The notes below the pieces were generated by a model that did not search any database, was not told the DNA's origin, and was given only the letters and a program-made list of their open reading frames with translations. From NCBI GenBank assembly GCA_963522175.1, contig CAUQXC010000005.1, positions 124,001-188,000 of the forward strand: DNA of 64,000 nucleotides, in the 5' to 3' direction. Positions 26,481 through 34,278 of this stretch are shown one piece after another. The stretch is from CAKAHY01 sp963522175. Its GTDB lineage: Bacteria > Bacillota > Clostridia > Lachnospirales > Lachnospiraceae. Numbering within the stretch: position 1 is the stretch's first letter; each line of letters begins with the position of its first letter. A program made the translations under genes and the position numbers.

Positions 26481-28148
26481 CTATACCACCTCCCTGATTT
26501 TAGTAGTTTGAGAGGTATAGTTGTTTAACTTATCAAGAATATCTATCGTTTCGTCATAGTTAAACTGAATTTCTATTTTCTTATCTTCTAAAACATAGAT
26601 TTTATCAACAAGTCGAACGAGAAGTCCTCTTTCTAAAGTACCGATGTTTTGATACTTTTTGATATCTGAAAGGAAATTCTGATTATTCAAACTCTTTTTA
26701 TACAGTCTTGTAATTTCCTTGCTCTGTTTTTCTAAAATTAGCTCACTTTCTACGATACGATTCGTATAAAACTCTCTCATATCATAGAATTCTTCTTCCG
26801 CAATAATGCCTTCTTTCAAATCTTGATAAAGGGAAGATTTTAGAAGCTCAAATTTCGCCTTGCTTTTCTTGGTATATTCCTGTCTTTTATCTATTCTTTG
26901 AAACAGTTCATAGGATACTTCCATCTCTTTGATTTTCTCTGAAACACTTTCGTATTCCCCAAGATACTGAATATAATGACGAATCATTTCAAGCACTGTC
27001 CTTTGCAATTCTTCTTGCTTTATGGAGTGCCTGCTGCAATTATGTCCCTTATTGTATGAGGAGCAAATATAATAGACCTTCGCTGTTTTCCCTCGTTTAT
27101 CGACTTTCTTCGTCATCTGAGCGTTACAGTCTTTGCAAAAGAGAAGTCCAGAAAACAAATCCGCTTTTTCTCCAACGGTTTTTGCCTTGATATCGCATTT
27201 TAAAAGTTTTTGAACGATTTCAAAGTCATGGGGATCAATAATCGCCTCATGGTTATCTTCAATTTCAATCCAATCGCTTTTGTCTTTGGAAATCACTTTA
27301 TCCAGCTTATAATTGATCTTTTCTCGTTTTCCCTGTTGAAGTGTTCCAATATAGACCTCATTGGTCAAAATGCGATTGACCGCAGGCGTATCCCACTTGG
27401 CAACCGCCTTTGTACAAAAGCCTGTCTTATATCGTATTCCCTTTGCCTTTTTATGCTCCATTGGTGAGGGGATTCCGTTATCGTTTAAGTGTTTGGCAAT
27501 CGAATAGGAGCTGTATCCTTCCAGTTTCATGGAAAAGATTTTTTGCACCACATATTCCACTTCTTTATCAATTACTATTTTGTGCTTATCTTCTTCATCT
27601 TTTTCATAACCGTAAGGAGCATAGTTTGATATAAACTGTCCCTGTTTTCTTTTTACTTTACAAACACTTCTGACCTTTGCGGATGTATCCCTGCAATAGT
27701 TGTCGTTGATGAAATTCTTGAAAGGAATTACCAGATTTTTTTCTGTTTCACTGGCTGTAAAACTATCATAGTTATCATTTAAGGCAATAAACCTGATGTC
27801 AAGAGAGGGGAATACCCTTTGCAAATATCTTCCACAATCAATATAATCTCTGCCAAAACGGGACAAATCTTTTACGACAATGCAGTTAATACTGCCTGTA
27901 ATCATGTTCTCCATCATTTCTTTAAAAGCCGGTCGTTCAAAATTGATTCCTGAATATCCATCATCCACGTATTCACCTACAAGCTCCATATTATCATTTT
28001 TATTAATGTAATCTTGGATTTGAAGTCTTTGATTGGAAATACTGTTGCTTTCTGCCTTGAAATCTTTATCATATTTTTCATCATCCTGAGATAAGCGAAG
28101 ATACATGGCTACTTTAAAATGGTTATTATCTAAAGTTTTTTTAGACAT
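26481..28148 (-). CDS. Large serine recombinase (first of triplet)
   Basis: 555 residues. Catalytic Ser in VAMYLRLSQDD, VKDLSRFGRDYIDCG, recombinase domain ISNYAPYGYEKDEEDKHKI, zinc ribbon CKDCNAQMTKKV with CSSYNKGHNCSRH, C-terminal coiled coil (about 420-500). First of three stacked recombinases; AAAGTTTGGAGG lies ahead of the ATG. The three proteins are clearly homologous yet diverged from one another, so they are not a recent duplication. Confidence 0.92.
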   Translation of the reverse strand: MSKKTLDNNHFKVAMYLRLSQDDEKYDKDFKAESNSISNQRLQIQDYINKNDNMELVGEYVDDGYSGINFERPAFKEMMENMITGSINCIVVKDLSRFGRDYIDCGRYLQRVFPSLDIRFIALNDNYDSFTASETEKNLVIPFKNFINDNYCRDTSAKVRSVCKVKRKQGQFISNYAPYGYEKDEEDKHKIVIDKEVEYVVQKIFSMKLEGYSSYSIAKHLNDNGIPSPMEHKKAKGIRYKTGFCTKAVAKWDTPAVNRILTNEVYIGTLQQGKREKINYKLDKVISKDKSDWIEIEDNHEAIIDPHDFEIVQKLLKCDIKAKTVGEKADLFSGLLFCKDCNAQMTKKVDKRGKTAKVYYICSSYNKGHNCSRHSIKQEELQRTVLEMIRHYIQYLGEYESVSEKIKEMEVSYELFQRIDKRQEYTKKSKAKFELLKSSLYQDLKEGIIAEEEFYDMREFYTNRIVESELILEKQSKEITRLYKKSLNNQNFLSDIKKYQNIGTLERGLLVRLVDKIYVLEDKKIEIQFNYDETIDILDKLNNYTSQTTKIREVV

Positions 28149-28289
28149 AACAAAACCTCCAAACTTTCATATTTTTTCAGAAAAAAATGATAACTTGGAG
28201 TCTTTTCAAGCACTTATTTAAGTTGTATCCCTATTTGATTCGTATTATACCATAAATTCGTAAAAAAGTCTGCTCCTTTTATCATATTT

Positions 28290-28520
28290 TCAATCAAGCA
28301 ACATCACTTTATTTTCTAAATAGGACAAAAAGCAATCTGCTAAACTTCTTCCATTTTCTGCATAACTGCATTTGACGATAACATTTTCGACTTTCATAAA
28401 ATACATGGAAAGTGGATCCATATTATTTTTATTTTTTATATCTTCAATATCCGGAACGAGTCTTTGATCAATCTCATCCACCGACATGTTTTTGTATCTC
28501 GTTAATTCTTCTGTGTCCAT
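28290..28520 (-). CDS. Small conserved element protein (DUF6870-like)
   Basis: 76 residues, AAGGAG ahead of the ATG. Sequence ends with VIVKCSYAENGRSLADCFLS, which resembles the C-terminal VxVSFADTxxTLEExL pattern of small proteins that sit beside recombinases in clostridial elements. Function unknown; a directionality factor is possible by position only. Confidence 0.55.
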   Translation of the reverse strand: MDTEELTRYKNMSVDEIDQRLVPDIEDIKNKNNMDPLSMYFMKVENVIVKCSYAENGRSLADCFLSYLENKVMLLD

Positions 28521-28539
28521 AAAAAAGCTCCTTCCACCG

Positions 28540-28593
28540 TTATTTTCTTTCTTTAAGTTTTATGACATTAGCAGGTGTCTTGGTTGACAACAT
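28540..28593 (-). CDS. 17-residue ORF in the recombinase leader
   Basis: MLSTKTPANVIKLKERK. The ATG at 28593 has a very strong GGAGGTGA site seven bases ahead, and the stop is 19 bases before the start of the next small gene. It is either a leader peptide that couples translation into the recombinase operon or a short functional peptide. The strength of the site, not the length, supports it. Confidence 0.5.
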   Translation of the reverse strand: MLSTKTPANVIKLKERK

Positions 28594-29008
28594 AGGAATC
28601 TCACCTCCGCCTCTTTTCAAGATGAGCCGGCAACAACTGTAGAAGTATCATTATCTCCATTTATATCGTCGCAAATAGGTTGCCATGCCTATTTTCCATC
28701 TTTCAAATTTGTCGCTCACTTTCTTTTATCCTTTGTATTTGCAAGTATATGTTTAAACCGAGATTGCCTGATGGTACATGTTTATTCCCTCAAATCCTCA
28801 TCTTCTCAGCAGAAAGGTCTTGGCGTTTGTTGATAGCTTGCTCCTTAAATGGTTAAAGTCCTGCTTTGGTCTATGAAATTGTCATGGTTCAGGCTCTTAT
28901 ATCTAAAAAAATATATTCAATTATTCCAAGGTAAAATTCTCCCTCTATATATAAACCTTACTTTCAAGTGCGTTTGTTTCCATTTTTTGAATTTTTTTCA
29001 AAAAATAT
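28594..29008 (-). other. Long leader without a recognisable gene
   Basis: About 415 bases between the sigma-like gene and the 17-residue ORF. There is no frame above 30 codons with a ribosome site. Local pairing potential exists: AATAGG/CCTATT around 28693-28712, and GGCAAC near 28697 with GTTGCC near 28632. A regulatory leader RNA for the recombinase operon is possible; no known riboswitch class is recognised. Confidence 0.35.
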
Positions 29009-29040
29009 GGAGCAAATCGTAATCCCAAACGATTTGCTCC
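29009..29040 (-). terminator. Terminator after the sigma-like gene
   Basis: GGAGCAAATCG and CGATTTGCTCC, an 11-bp perfect stem with a 10-base loop, followed on the minus strand by ATATTTTTTG. Confidence 0.8.
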
Positions 29041-29057
29041 GTATCATTAATTATTTG

Positions 29058-29456
29058 TTATTCAAGCATCTCTTTTAATTTCCTTAAAATCTTCTTTTTA
29101 AAATTAAAAATCTTCTTAGAAGATACTTGTTGTTCTTTTGCCAAATCACGAATAGTCATTTCTTTGAAGTATAAAGAATCTATTACTTCTTTTTCTTCCT
29201 TGTTGAGTTTATCAAGCGCTTTGTACAGATCTTCTATTCTCATTTTAGTTTCTATGATTTTTTCAATGTCCACATTTTCATCTACAATAGAGTTTAAATC
29301 TATATTATACTCCTCAAAACCATAGACTTTATGTTTTCTGTTAAGTCTGTTCAAGTGAGCTTCGTGATTTATTTGTTTCTTATATGCTCTATATATTTCA
29401 TCAGGTACATATATCTTTTTGCCGTTCACATAGATATATTTTCCATCTTCTGTCAT
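29058..29456 (-). CDS. Sigma-70 region 4-like regulator of the element
   Basis: 132 residues from ATG 29456, with AGGAGG seven bases ahead; the frame opens two codons earlier at a TTG that is too close to that site. The C-terminal half (about 70-132) has a sigma region 4 helix-turn-helix (LDKLNKEEKEVIDSLYFKEM, TIRDLAKEQQVSSKKIFNFK); the N-terminus carries GKYIYVNGKKIYVPDEIYRA, typical of small sigma-like proteins of Tn916/Tn1549-type elements. It probably controls recombination or transfer genes. It lies downstream of the second quorum-type promoter and of a hairpin at 29501-29542. Confidence 0.82.
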   Translation of the reverse strand: MTEDGKYIYVNGKKIYVPDEIYRAYKKQINHEAHLNRLNRKHKVYGFEEYNIDLNSIVDENVDIEKIIETKMRIEDLYKALDKLNKEEKEVIDSLYFKEMTIRDLAKEQQVSSKKIFNFKKKILRKLKEMLE

Positions 29457-29500
29457 ATGCAATCCTCCTTTTTATTTTTGCTGCAATGATTTTTGAGCAT

Positions 29501-29542
29501 AAAAAAGGAGGACCTCTGCATTTTGACATGCCAAGTCCTCTG
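29501..29542 (-). terminator. Intrinsic terminator or attenuator before the sigma-like gene
   Basis: Minus strand: AGAGGACTT ... GAGGTCCTCC followed by TTTTTT. It would end the short transcript started at about 29710. A TATAAT box at about 29551 would place a second start just before it, making the hairpin the 5' end of the sigma-like mRNA. Confidence 0.5.
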
Positions 29543-29575
29543 TTAAGTATATTATATAGTTTAGATACATATAAT

Positions 29576-29641
29576 TTAAATATTTGAATAAAAATTGCAA
29601 TACTTATTGAATAATTTTATTCTTAAATTAAACATATCCAT
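29576..29641 (-). CDS. Possible 19-21 residue peptide in the quorum-driven transcript
   Basis: From ATG 29635: MFNLRIKLFNKYCNFYSNI, or two residues longer from 29641, with AAAAGGA ahead. The peptide is amphipathic and basic with one Cys near the end. It lies between the LytTR-type promoter (29719-29786) and the terminator at 29501. It could be a small signal or toxin-like peptide, or the transcript may act as an RNA. The frame is short enough to be chance. Confidence 0.3.
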   Translation of the reverse strand: MDMFNLRIKLFNKYCNFYSNI

Positions 29642-29718
29642 ATTCCTTTTAGTGATAAAACACCTTATCATCAAAACATCCTACCATTAATTACACCTAC
29701 TCAAACTCTTATTGATTA

Positions 29719-29786
29719 ATTGTACAACATAAAGTGTTAATATGCTTAAAATGTAACGAAATGTATGGTTACTTGTAATGAAATGT
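29719..29786 (-). promoter_or_regulatory. LytTR-type promoter, second copy (RNAIII-position)
   Basis: Plus-strand text shows TGTAACGAAATGT at 29752 and TGTAATGAAATGT at 29774, a 22-bp period; on the minus strand the -10 box TACAAT lies at 29724-29719. Repeat sequence, period and repeat-to--10 distance equal those of the agrD promoter at 37865-37932, so the same regulator should act on both. The rest of 29463-30025 shows no gene of size. Confidence 0.72.
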
Positions 29787-30025
29787 TTTTCACTATAGTT
29801 AATTATTAATACTACTATCCGTTTAAAAAGCCATGCAAAAAAATTGATATTGTGATTTGTTTTTAAACTGTATAACTTTCATAATCAAAACATTTTACTT
29901 GATAATTTAAAAGGTTTTTAGTATAAGTTCTCTATAAAAAATAACCGGAATATCATACATTTGACATTCCGGAATAACAGGCTTTTATCTTATATTACAA
30001 CATAACATTATTCGATTTTAAACTT

Positions 30026-31309
30026 TTAATTTAACACCTTATCATCTATTTTACAAGAATTTATAACTATCTCAAATTTTATATCCATATTAGACTGCTC
30101 ATTGGCTACCTGTTCACAAAAACTTTTAATGTCATCAATGGAATCAATAGTTTTATCTTTCGTTTTATTTTCAAAGTAGTCTTCGATTGCATTCTTAATA
30201 GATTTTATTCGAGAATCTCTATCTCTCAGCAAAAACTTCGTATCATCCGAAATAGTGTATAATAGCTGATAGTTCATAAAAAACTTATGTATTTCTTTAC
30301 TATCTGTATTATCAACTCTGTACTCAATTGAAGTTTTATCTGTTTTCTTTTGATATATCGAAATAACCTCTTGAGCTGTTGCTTCTAATGTAATAGTTAA
30401 AAAATCAATGTCTTCATCTGCCAAATACTTTGAAGGATTACCTTCCACAATACTTCTAAAGATTTTTTCCAGAGCTTCCTGAAATTCTTCAGACTGTATT
30501 TTATTTATATATCTTTCTCTAAAATCATTTACTGTTCTATCATATATCTCTTTATTATTTAGAGACAACACCTGCATATACTTATCTTTATCCAAAAATT
30601 CATCTTGTGACTTTTTTTCACCCTCTTGTTGTACCGATTTTTCTTTAGTATGTTCAGCATATTTTAGGCTTTTTTCATCCTCGTCTTCTTCTCTACAAAC
30701 TCCAGTAATAGAAATTTCGAAATTTTCATTGCTTGCCTCTTTTGCAAAAGATTTAGCTTGTTTATCAAATTCATACTGCATATCCTCAGTTTTATATTTT
30801 TCATCAGAACAATACTTTTCTAAGTCTGTTATTACCTTATAAGCTTTTCTGACAGCTGAATTACGCTCATTAACTGTAACTTTTTCTGGATTCAAAATCT
30901 GATAATGTATTGAATATTCAATTTGATATTTAGCATTAGAAGATTCCGAATTTAAGTTCCAGCTTAACCACTTATCCGCTATAGTGGGGATTATAAAATT
31001 ATACAAAATATATTCATCCGAATCTATATTGTATAACTTATGAGGGCATTCATTGTTTTCAACAGTATTGATAAGCCATGAATATCTACTGTTGCCATCT
31101 CCTACAAGATCTATAATCTTATCTCTATATTGTTTAATAGACAGGTTCTGATAATTTACAAACAAAAAATCATCTAATTTTCCTGTTTCAGTAGAGTTAT
31201 TCTGCTTAAAGGATTTTTTGTCGCTTTGAAGTCCGTAAGACATAAATATTGTAAAAATGAACATTACGGCACCTAATCCGATTATTATCAATTTTATTCT
31301 GTTTTTCAT
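30026..31309 (-). CDS. Exported or membrane-anchored protein of unknown function
   Basis: 427 residues; GGAGG precedes the ATG. One N-terminal membrane segment (about 7-25, KLIIIGLGAVMFIFTIFMSY), then an extracellular, Glu/Lys-rich mostly helical region with a charged low-complexity middle (about 215-240). Not recognised. It is the last gene of the cysteine-rich peptide cluster, so immunity, peptide processing or sensing outside the cell are possible roles by position. No catalytic motif is visible. Confidence 0.7.
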   Translation of the reverse strand: MKNRIKLIIIGLGAVMFIFTIFMSYGLQSDKKSFKQNNSTETGKLDDFLFVNYQNLSIKQYRDKIIDLVGDGNSRYSWLINTVENNECPHKLYNIDSDEYILYNFIIPTIADKWLSWNLNSESSNAKYQIEYSIHYQILNPEKVTVNERNSAVRKAYKVITDLEKYCSDEKYKTEDMQYEFDKQAKSFAKEASNENFEISITGVCREEDEDEKSLKYAEHTKEKSVQQEGEKKSQDEFLDKDKYMQVLSLNNKEIYDRTVNDFRERYINKIQSEEFQEALEKIFRSIVEGNPSKYLADEDIDFLTITLEATAQEVISIYQKKTDKTSIEYRVDNTDSKEIHKFFMNYQLLYTISDDTKFLLRDRDSRIKSIKNAIEDYFENKTKDKTIDSIDDIKSFCEQVANEQSNMDIKFEIVINSCKIDDKVLN

Positions 31310-31418
31310 CTTCGAACGTCCTCCTTTTCAAAACTTATTGTTATTTTTTTATAACAGTGATATTAAAACTATCCTATAAGTTTAAACTCAATATATAACA
31401 ACCACTTCTATCCTTATA

Positions 31419-32201
31419 CTATGCTCCACTATTTAAAATCATTCCTATTAATCCTATCAAAAATAAATGTGCCGGATAGAATTTGTAGAAAAAATATTTT
31501 ATTTTTCTTGAACTACCACCTTTTTCACCATCATAATAAGAAAGTAATAAAATCGGAATCAGAGAGAAAAAATCACTCAGCCAAAATAATTCAAACTTAA
31601 AATCTATTTTCTTATGAAAGATTATCCATTCCTGAAACGGCACAATAAAATAGTTAAATATAGAGTTATAGAATATTACCAATAAAAAGTAGCCAAATAA
31701 TTGATTGTTTTTATTTCCATAGTAATAATCAAAAATCACAACAATCAATATCCCCAATGCTCCCCAATCAGTAAATCCGCTTAGAATACATAGAGCTATA
31801 ATATATAAGACCCTCAAAACAATACTTTTTATTCTTCTCCTGCTATGAATAGCAACAAACCCGATGAATATATTAAATATTACATTAAGTCTCGCAAACT
31901 CTATTTTTCCTAAATCTCCTCCACTACGAGCATATATGAAAGGAAAATAACTAATTATAGCAAAAAGCAAAAGGCGTATTGCATAGTTCATCTTATTCCT
32001 TGTTTTATGATAACCTTCAACTAAAGCATAGAACATAATCGGAGCCGTTATTCTTCCAATGGCACTTGAAATTTCGAACATAAAACTTCCATCATCCCAC
32101 ATAATATAGTTAAGATGATTTATAAACATAGCAACTATGGCTATGCACTTCAGCTTATTTAGTGTTAACCTCCCTTTCTTATTATGCTCTTCTCTATCCA
32201 C
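31419..32201 (-). CDS. TraX-like multispanning membrane protein
   Basis: 260 residues, GTG start, about eight membrane segments. The N-terminus LTLNKLKCIAIVAMFINHLN and IGRITAPIMFYALVEGYHKT follow the TraX pattern; TraX of the F plasmid N-acetylates pilin, and the family is related to membrane acyltransferases. Here it lies between a radical SAM maturase and an exported protein, so modification of the secreted peptide is a plausible role, by inference only. A ribosome site AGGGG is rather far from the start. Confidence 0.75.
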   Translation of the reverse strand: MDREEHNKKGRLTLNKLKCIAIVAMFINHLNYIMWDDGSFMFEISSAIGRITAPIMFYALVEGYHKTRNKMNYAIRLLLFAIISYFPFIYARSGGDLGKIEFARLNVIFNIFIGFVAIHSRRRIKSIVLRVLYIIALCILSGFTDWGALGILIVVIFDYYYGNKNNQLFGYFLLVIFYNSIFNYFIVPFQEWIIFHKKIDFKFELFWLSDFFSLIPILLLSYYDGEKGGSSRKIKYFFYKFYPAHLFLIGLIGMILNSGA

Positions 32202-32269
32202 TTTTGTATCGCAACCCCTTTCGTCTTATGGCATTGTAAAACACTTATACTTAGGTTATATCTATCTTC

Positions 32270-33586
32270 CTATGTTCTTTGCATACTATCAATAACCCAA
32301 CTCCTAATCTCCTCTTCTAAAACACCTTTTATTTTAAAACACTGACTTTTATGAAATTCTTCTTCACTTTTAAAACTAATAGTTCTGCATCCCCCACCAC
32401 AAGCCGGAAGATACACGCAATTCTTGCATGGCTCTTTGTCGGTAGGTGTATCAGTCATCCATTCAAAAAATTTATTTGTTATGTTAGAAATACATCCACC
32501 TTCATCAATTTTTCCCATTAGGTATTTTTCATTTCCAACATGCTCCCAACATTTATAAACTTCCCCACTTGGTTCAATAGTGTAGTTATTATCACAATCC
32601 AATCCACAGTAAGTCCATTTTCTATGTGGATATGAGCAAGCATTAGCAAATCCTTTTTTCTCATATTCCCATAAATCTGATAAAATTTCGCCAACCTTTT
32701 CATCACTTATGCAGTTATCTTCATAATTATCACAAGCCTCTGTATCTCCTCTTATTATACCAAAATCAACAGAAAAGCAATTTAATCCCTTCTGTTTTAA
32801 ATTTTTCAATAATTCCGGTGCATCCTTGTAATTTATCTTATCAATGTTAACTCTTATAACTACACGAAAATTATCTTTATATTGTTTTAAAAGCTGTAAC
32901 TTTTCTATAATCAAATCAAATGTAGGTTCTCCATTTTTTCCTATTCTTCTTGTATCATGAACTTCCTTTGTACCGTCTAAGGTTATTTGTATGTACTTAC
33001 AATTGTAGTATATTAAAGTTTTAATAATCTTTTCAGTAAGTAGTGTCCCATTTGTAACAATCGCTGTAACAAGTTTTATTGCATTAGAGTCACAAAAAAG
33101 TTTCATTTCTTCTAATATATATTCAGCTTCTTTGAAATTAACTAGCGGTTCTCCGCCAAAAAGAAAGATAGTTATACTTTTGCTGTTTCTTGATATAAGC
33201 TCTTGTTGCATATGTTTGACAAGAAAACTTGCAGTCCTTCTGTTCATATTATGACTTTTTATTTGGCCGGCTCCCTCATAGCAATATATACATCTTAAAT
33301 TACATGCCCAAGTTAAAAGTATAGTATACGTAAGATGATTATTCTGGTAAATAACCTTATTTCTGTAGTAATTATAAAATTTATTCTCATCAAATGCATT
33401 ATCAATGATTATTCTTTTATCCTGGAATTCTTGAAAATAGCTATCAGTCAATCCCTCAATATCATTATCCTTTATTTTATTGGCAATCTCCTCCTCAATC
33501 AGAAAAGTTTCCCCACTTAACGTATTGAAAAGTATATAATCTTTACTATTTTTAATCAACAAGTTAAATTTTGAGTATTTTTTCAT
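32270..33586 (-). CDS. Radical SAM/SPASM maturase of cysteine-rich peptides (CcpM-like)
   Basis: 438 residues; GGAGGG six bases before the ATG. The N-terminal region (1-80) resembles a peptide-recognition domain. Radical SAM cluster cysteines 95, 99 and 102 in ACNLRCIYCYEGA, GGEP motif in FLFGGEPLVN, and two C-terminal auxiliary cluster regions: CGLDCDNNYTIEPSGEVYKC and CKNCVYLPACGGGCR. SPASM enzymes of this kind form thioether or C-C cross-links in ribosomal peptides. Its substrates are almost certainly the two cysteine-rich peptides encoded directly upstream. Confidence 0.9.
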   Translation of the reverse strand: MKKYSKFNLLIKNSKDYILFNTLSGETFLIEEEIANKIKDNDIEGLTDSYFQEFQDKRIIIDNAFDENKFYNYYRNKVIYQNNHLTYTILLTWACNLRCIYCYEGAGQIKSHNMNRRTASFLVKHMQQELISRNSKSITIFLFGGEPLVNFKEAEYILEEMKLFCDSNAIKLVTAIVTNGTLLTEKIIKTLIYYNCKYIQITLDGTKEVHDTRRIGKNGEPTFDLIIEKLQLLKQYKDNFRVVIRVNIDKINYKDAPELLKNLKQKGLNCFSVDFGIIRGDTEACDNYEDNCISDEKVGEILSDLWEYEKKGFANACSYPHRKWTYCGLDCDNNYTIEPSGEVYKCWEHVGNEKYLMGKIDEGGCISNITNKFFEWMTDTPTDKEPCKNCVYLPACGGGCRTISFKSEEEFHKSQCFKIKGVLEEEIRSWVIDSMQRT

Positions 33587-33753
33587 CTCTTACCCTCCAA
33601 ACAAAAATATTTTCTTTAAGATGATATAAAGGAAGTTATTACTGGTAAGGCAGTTTATAATATATAATCAACCCTTTACTGTATTATTACATATCATCTT
33701 ATCTGCTTGCTTTAATAATAACTCCCCTTAAATTACAACTATAATAATGTTAA

Positions 33754-33963
33754 TCAAAACTTAACTATACAACCATTTGCTCCACAAGCGTCTATCCAGC
33801 AAGCAGGAGATACACCATCATCAGGTTCTCCAACAACAATATGGCAACCATTAAGCCCACAAGTCTTTGATTCAGCTAACATTGTATTCTCAATATTTCT
33901 GGTAAAAACAGTATGTCTGTTATTGCCTACAGTTTTAGTGTACGAATTTCCTAGGTATCTCAT
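33754..33963 (-). CDS. Cysteine-rich precursor peptide 2
   Basis: 69 residues, GGAGG six bases ahead. Leader MRYLGNSYTKTVGNN shares M-YLGN-Y with the other precursor. The core has Cys at 35, 40, 55, 60 and 65; positions 45 and 50 are Gly, so the five-residue register runs unbroken from 35 to 65 (CGLNG, CHIVV, GEPDD, GVSPA, CWIDA, CGANG, CIVKF). No double-glycine leader site. A RiPP precursor for the downstream radical SAM enzyme; bacteriocin or signal role not determinable. Confidence 0.82.
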   Translation of the reverse strand: MRYLGNSYTKTVGNNRHTVFTRNIENTMLAESKTCGLNGCHIVVGEPDDGVSPACWIDACGANGCIVKF

Positions 33964-33990
33964 CTCAAACCTCCTAAATAAAATGTTATT

Positions 33991-34194
33991 CTATTTTTTA
34001 TCTTTGCTTGAAAAAGTATCTACTCCACAAGCATCAGCTGGGCAAACATCAACCGGGCAGGCTTCCAACCCACAAACATTTGCACCACAACCCTTTACTC
34101 CGCAGACTTTTCCCCCACACCCATTCAAGCCGCAGGCTTTCGCAAAACAAGCCAAAGGTACATCATCATACCCATATCCATTTCCTAAATACAT
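33991..34194 (-). CDS. Cysteine-rich precursor peptide 1 (nine Cys at five-residue period)
   Basis: 67 residues, AGGAGG seven bases ahead. Short leader MYLGNGYGYDDVPLA, then Cys at 16, 21, 26, 31, 36, 41, 46, 51 and 56, each opening a pentad of the form C-(G/P/F)-x-x-(A/G/V), then a polar tail. It resembles clostridial Cys-rich bacteriocin-like peptides matured by CcpM-type radical SAM enzymes. Strict spacing suggests a repeated cross-link. A hairpin AGCGTTT/AAACGCT (34230-34250) lies just upstream. Confidence 0.85.
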   Translation of the reverse strand: MYLGNGYGYDDVPLACFAKACGLNGCGGKVCGVKGCGANVCGLEACPVDVCPADACGVDTFSSKDKK

Positions 34195-34278
34195 ATAGTG
34201 TCCTCCTTTCTAATTTAAATTATTTTCAAGCGTTTATAAAACGCTAAAAATCAATAATTTCAAAACATCCTGCTTTAT

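Noticed and set aside
29649..29687. 12-residue frame MVGCFDDKVFYH as a signal peptide gene
   Set aside because: Weak ribosome site and length within chance; mentioned only as part of the quorum-driven transcript.
33923..34247. Plus-strand frames across the cysteine-rich peptides
   Set aside because: They only reflect the repeated Cys codons on the other strand; the minus-strand peptides have ideal ribosome sites and share a leader.
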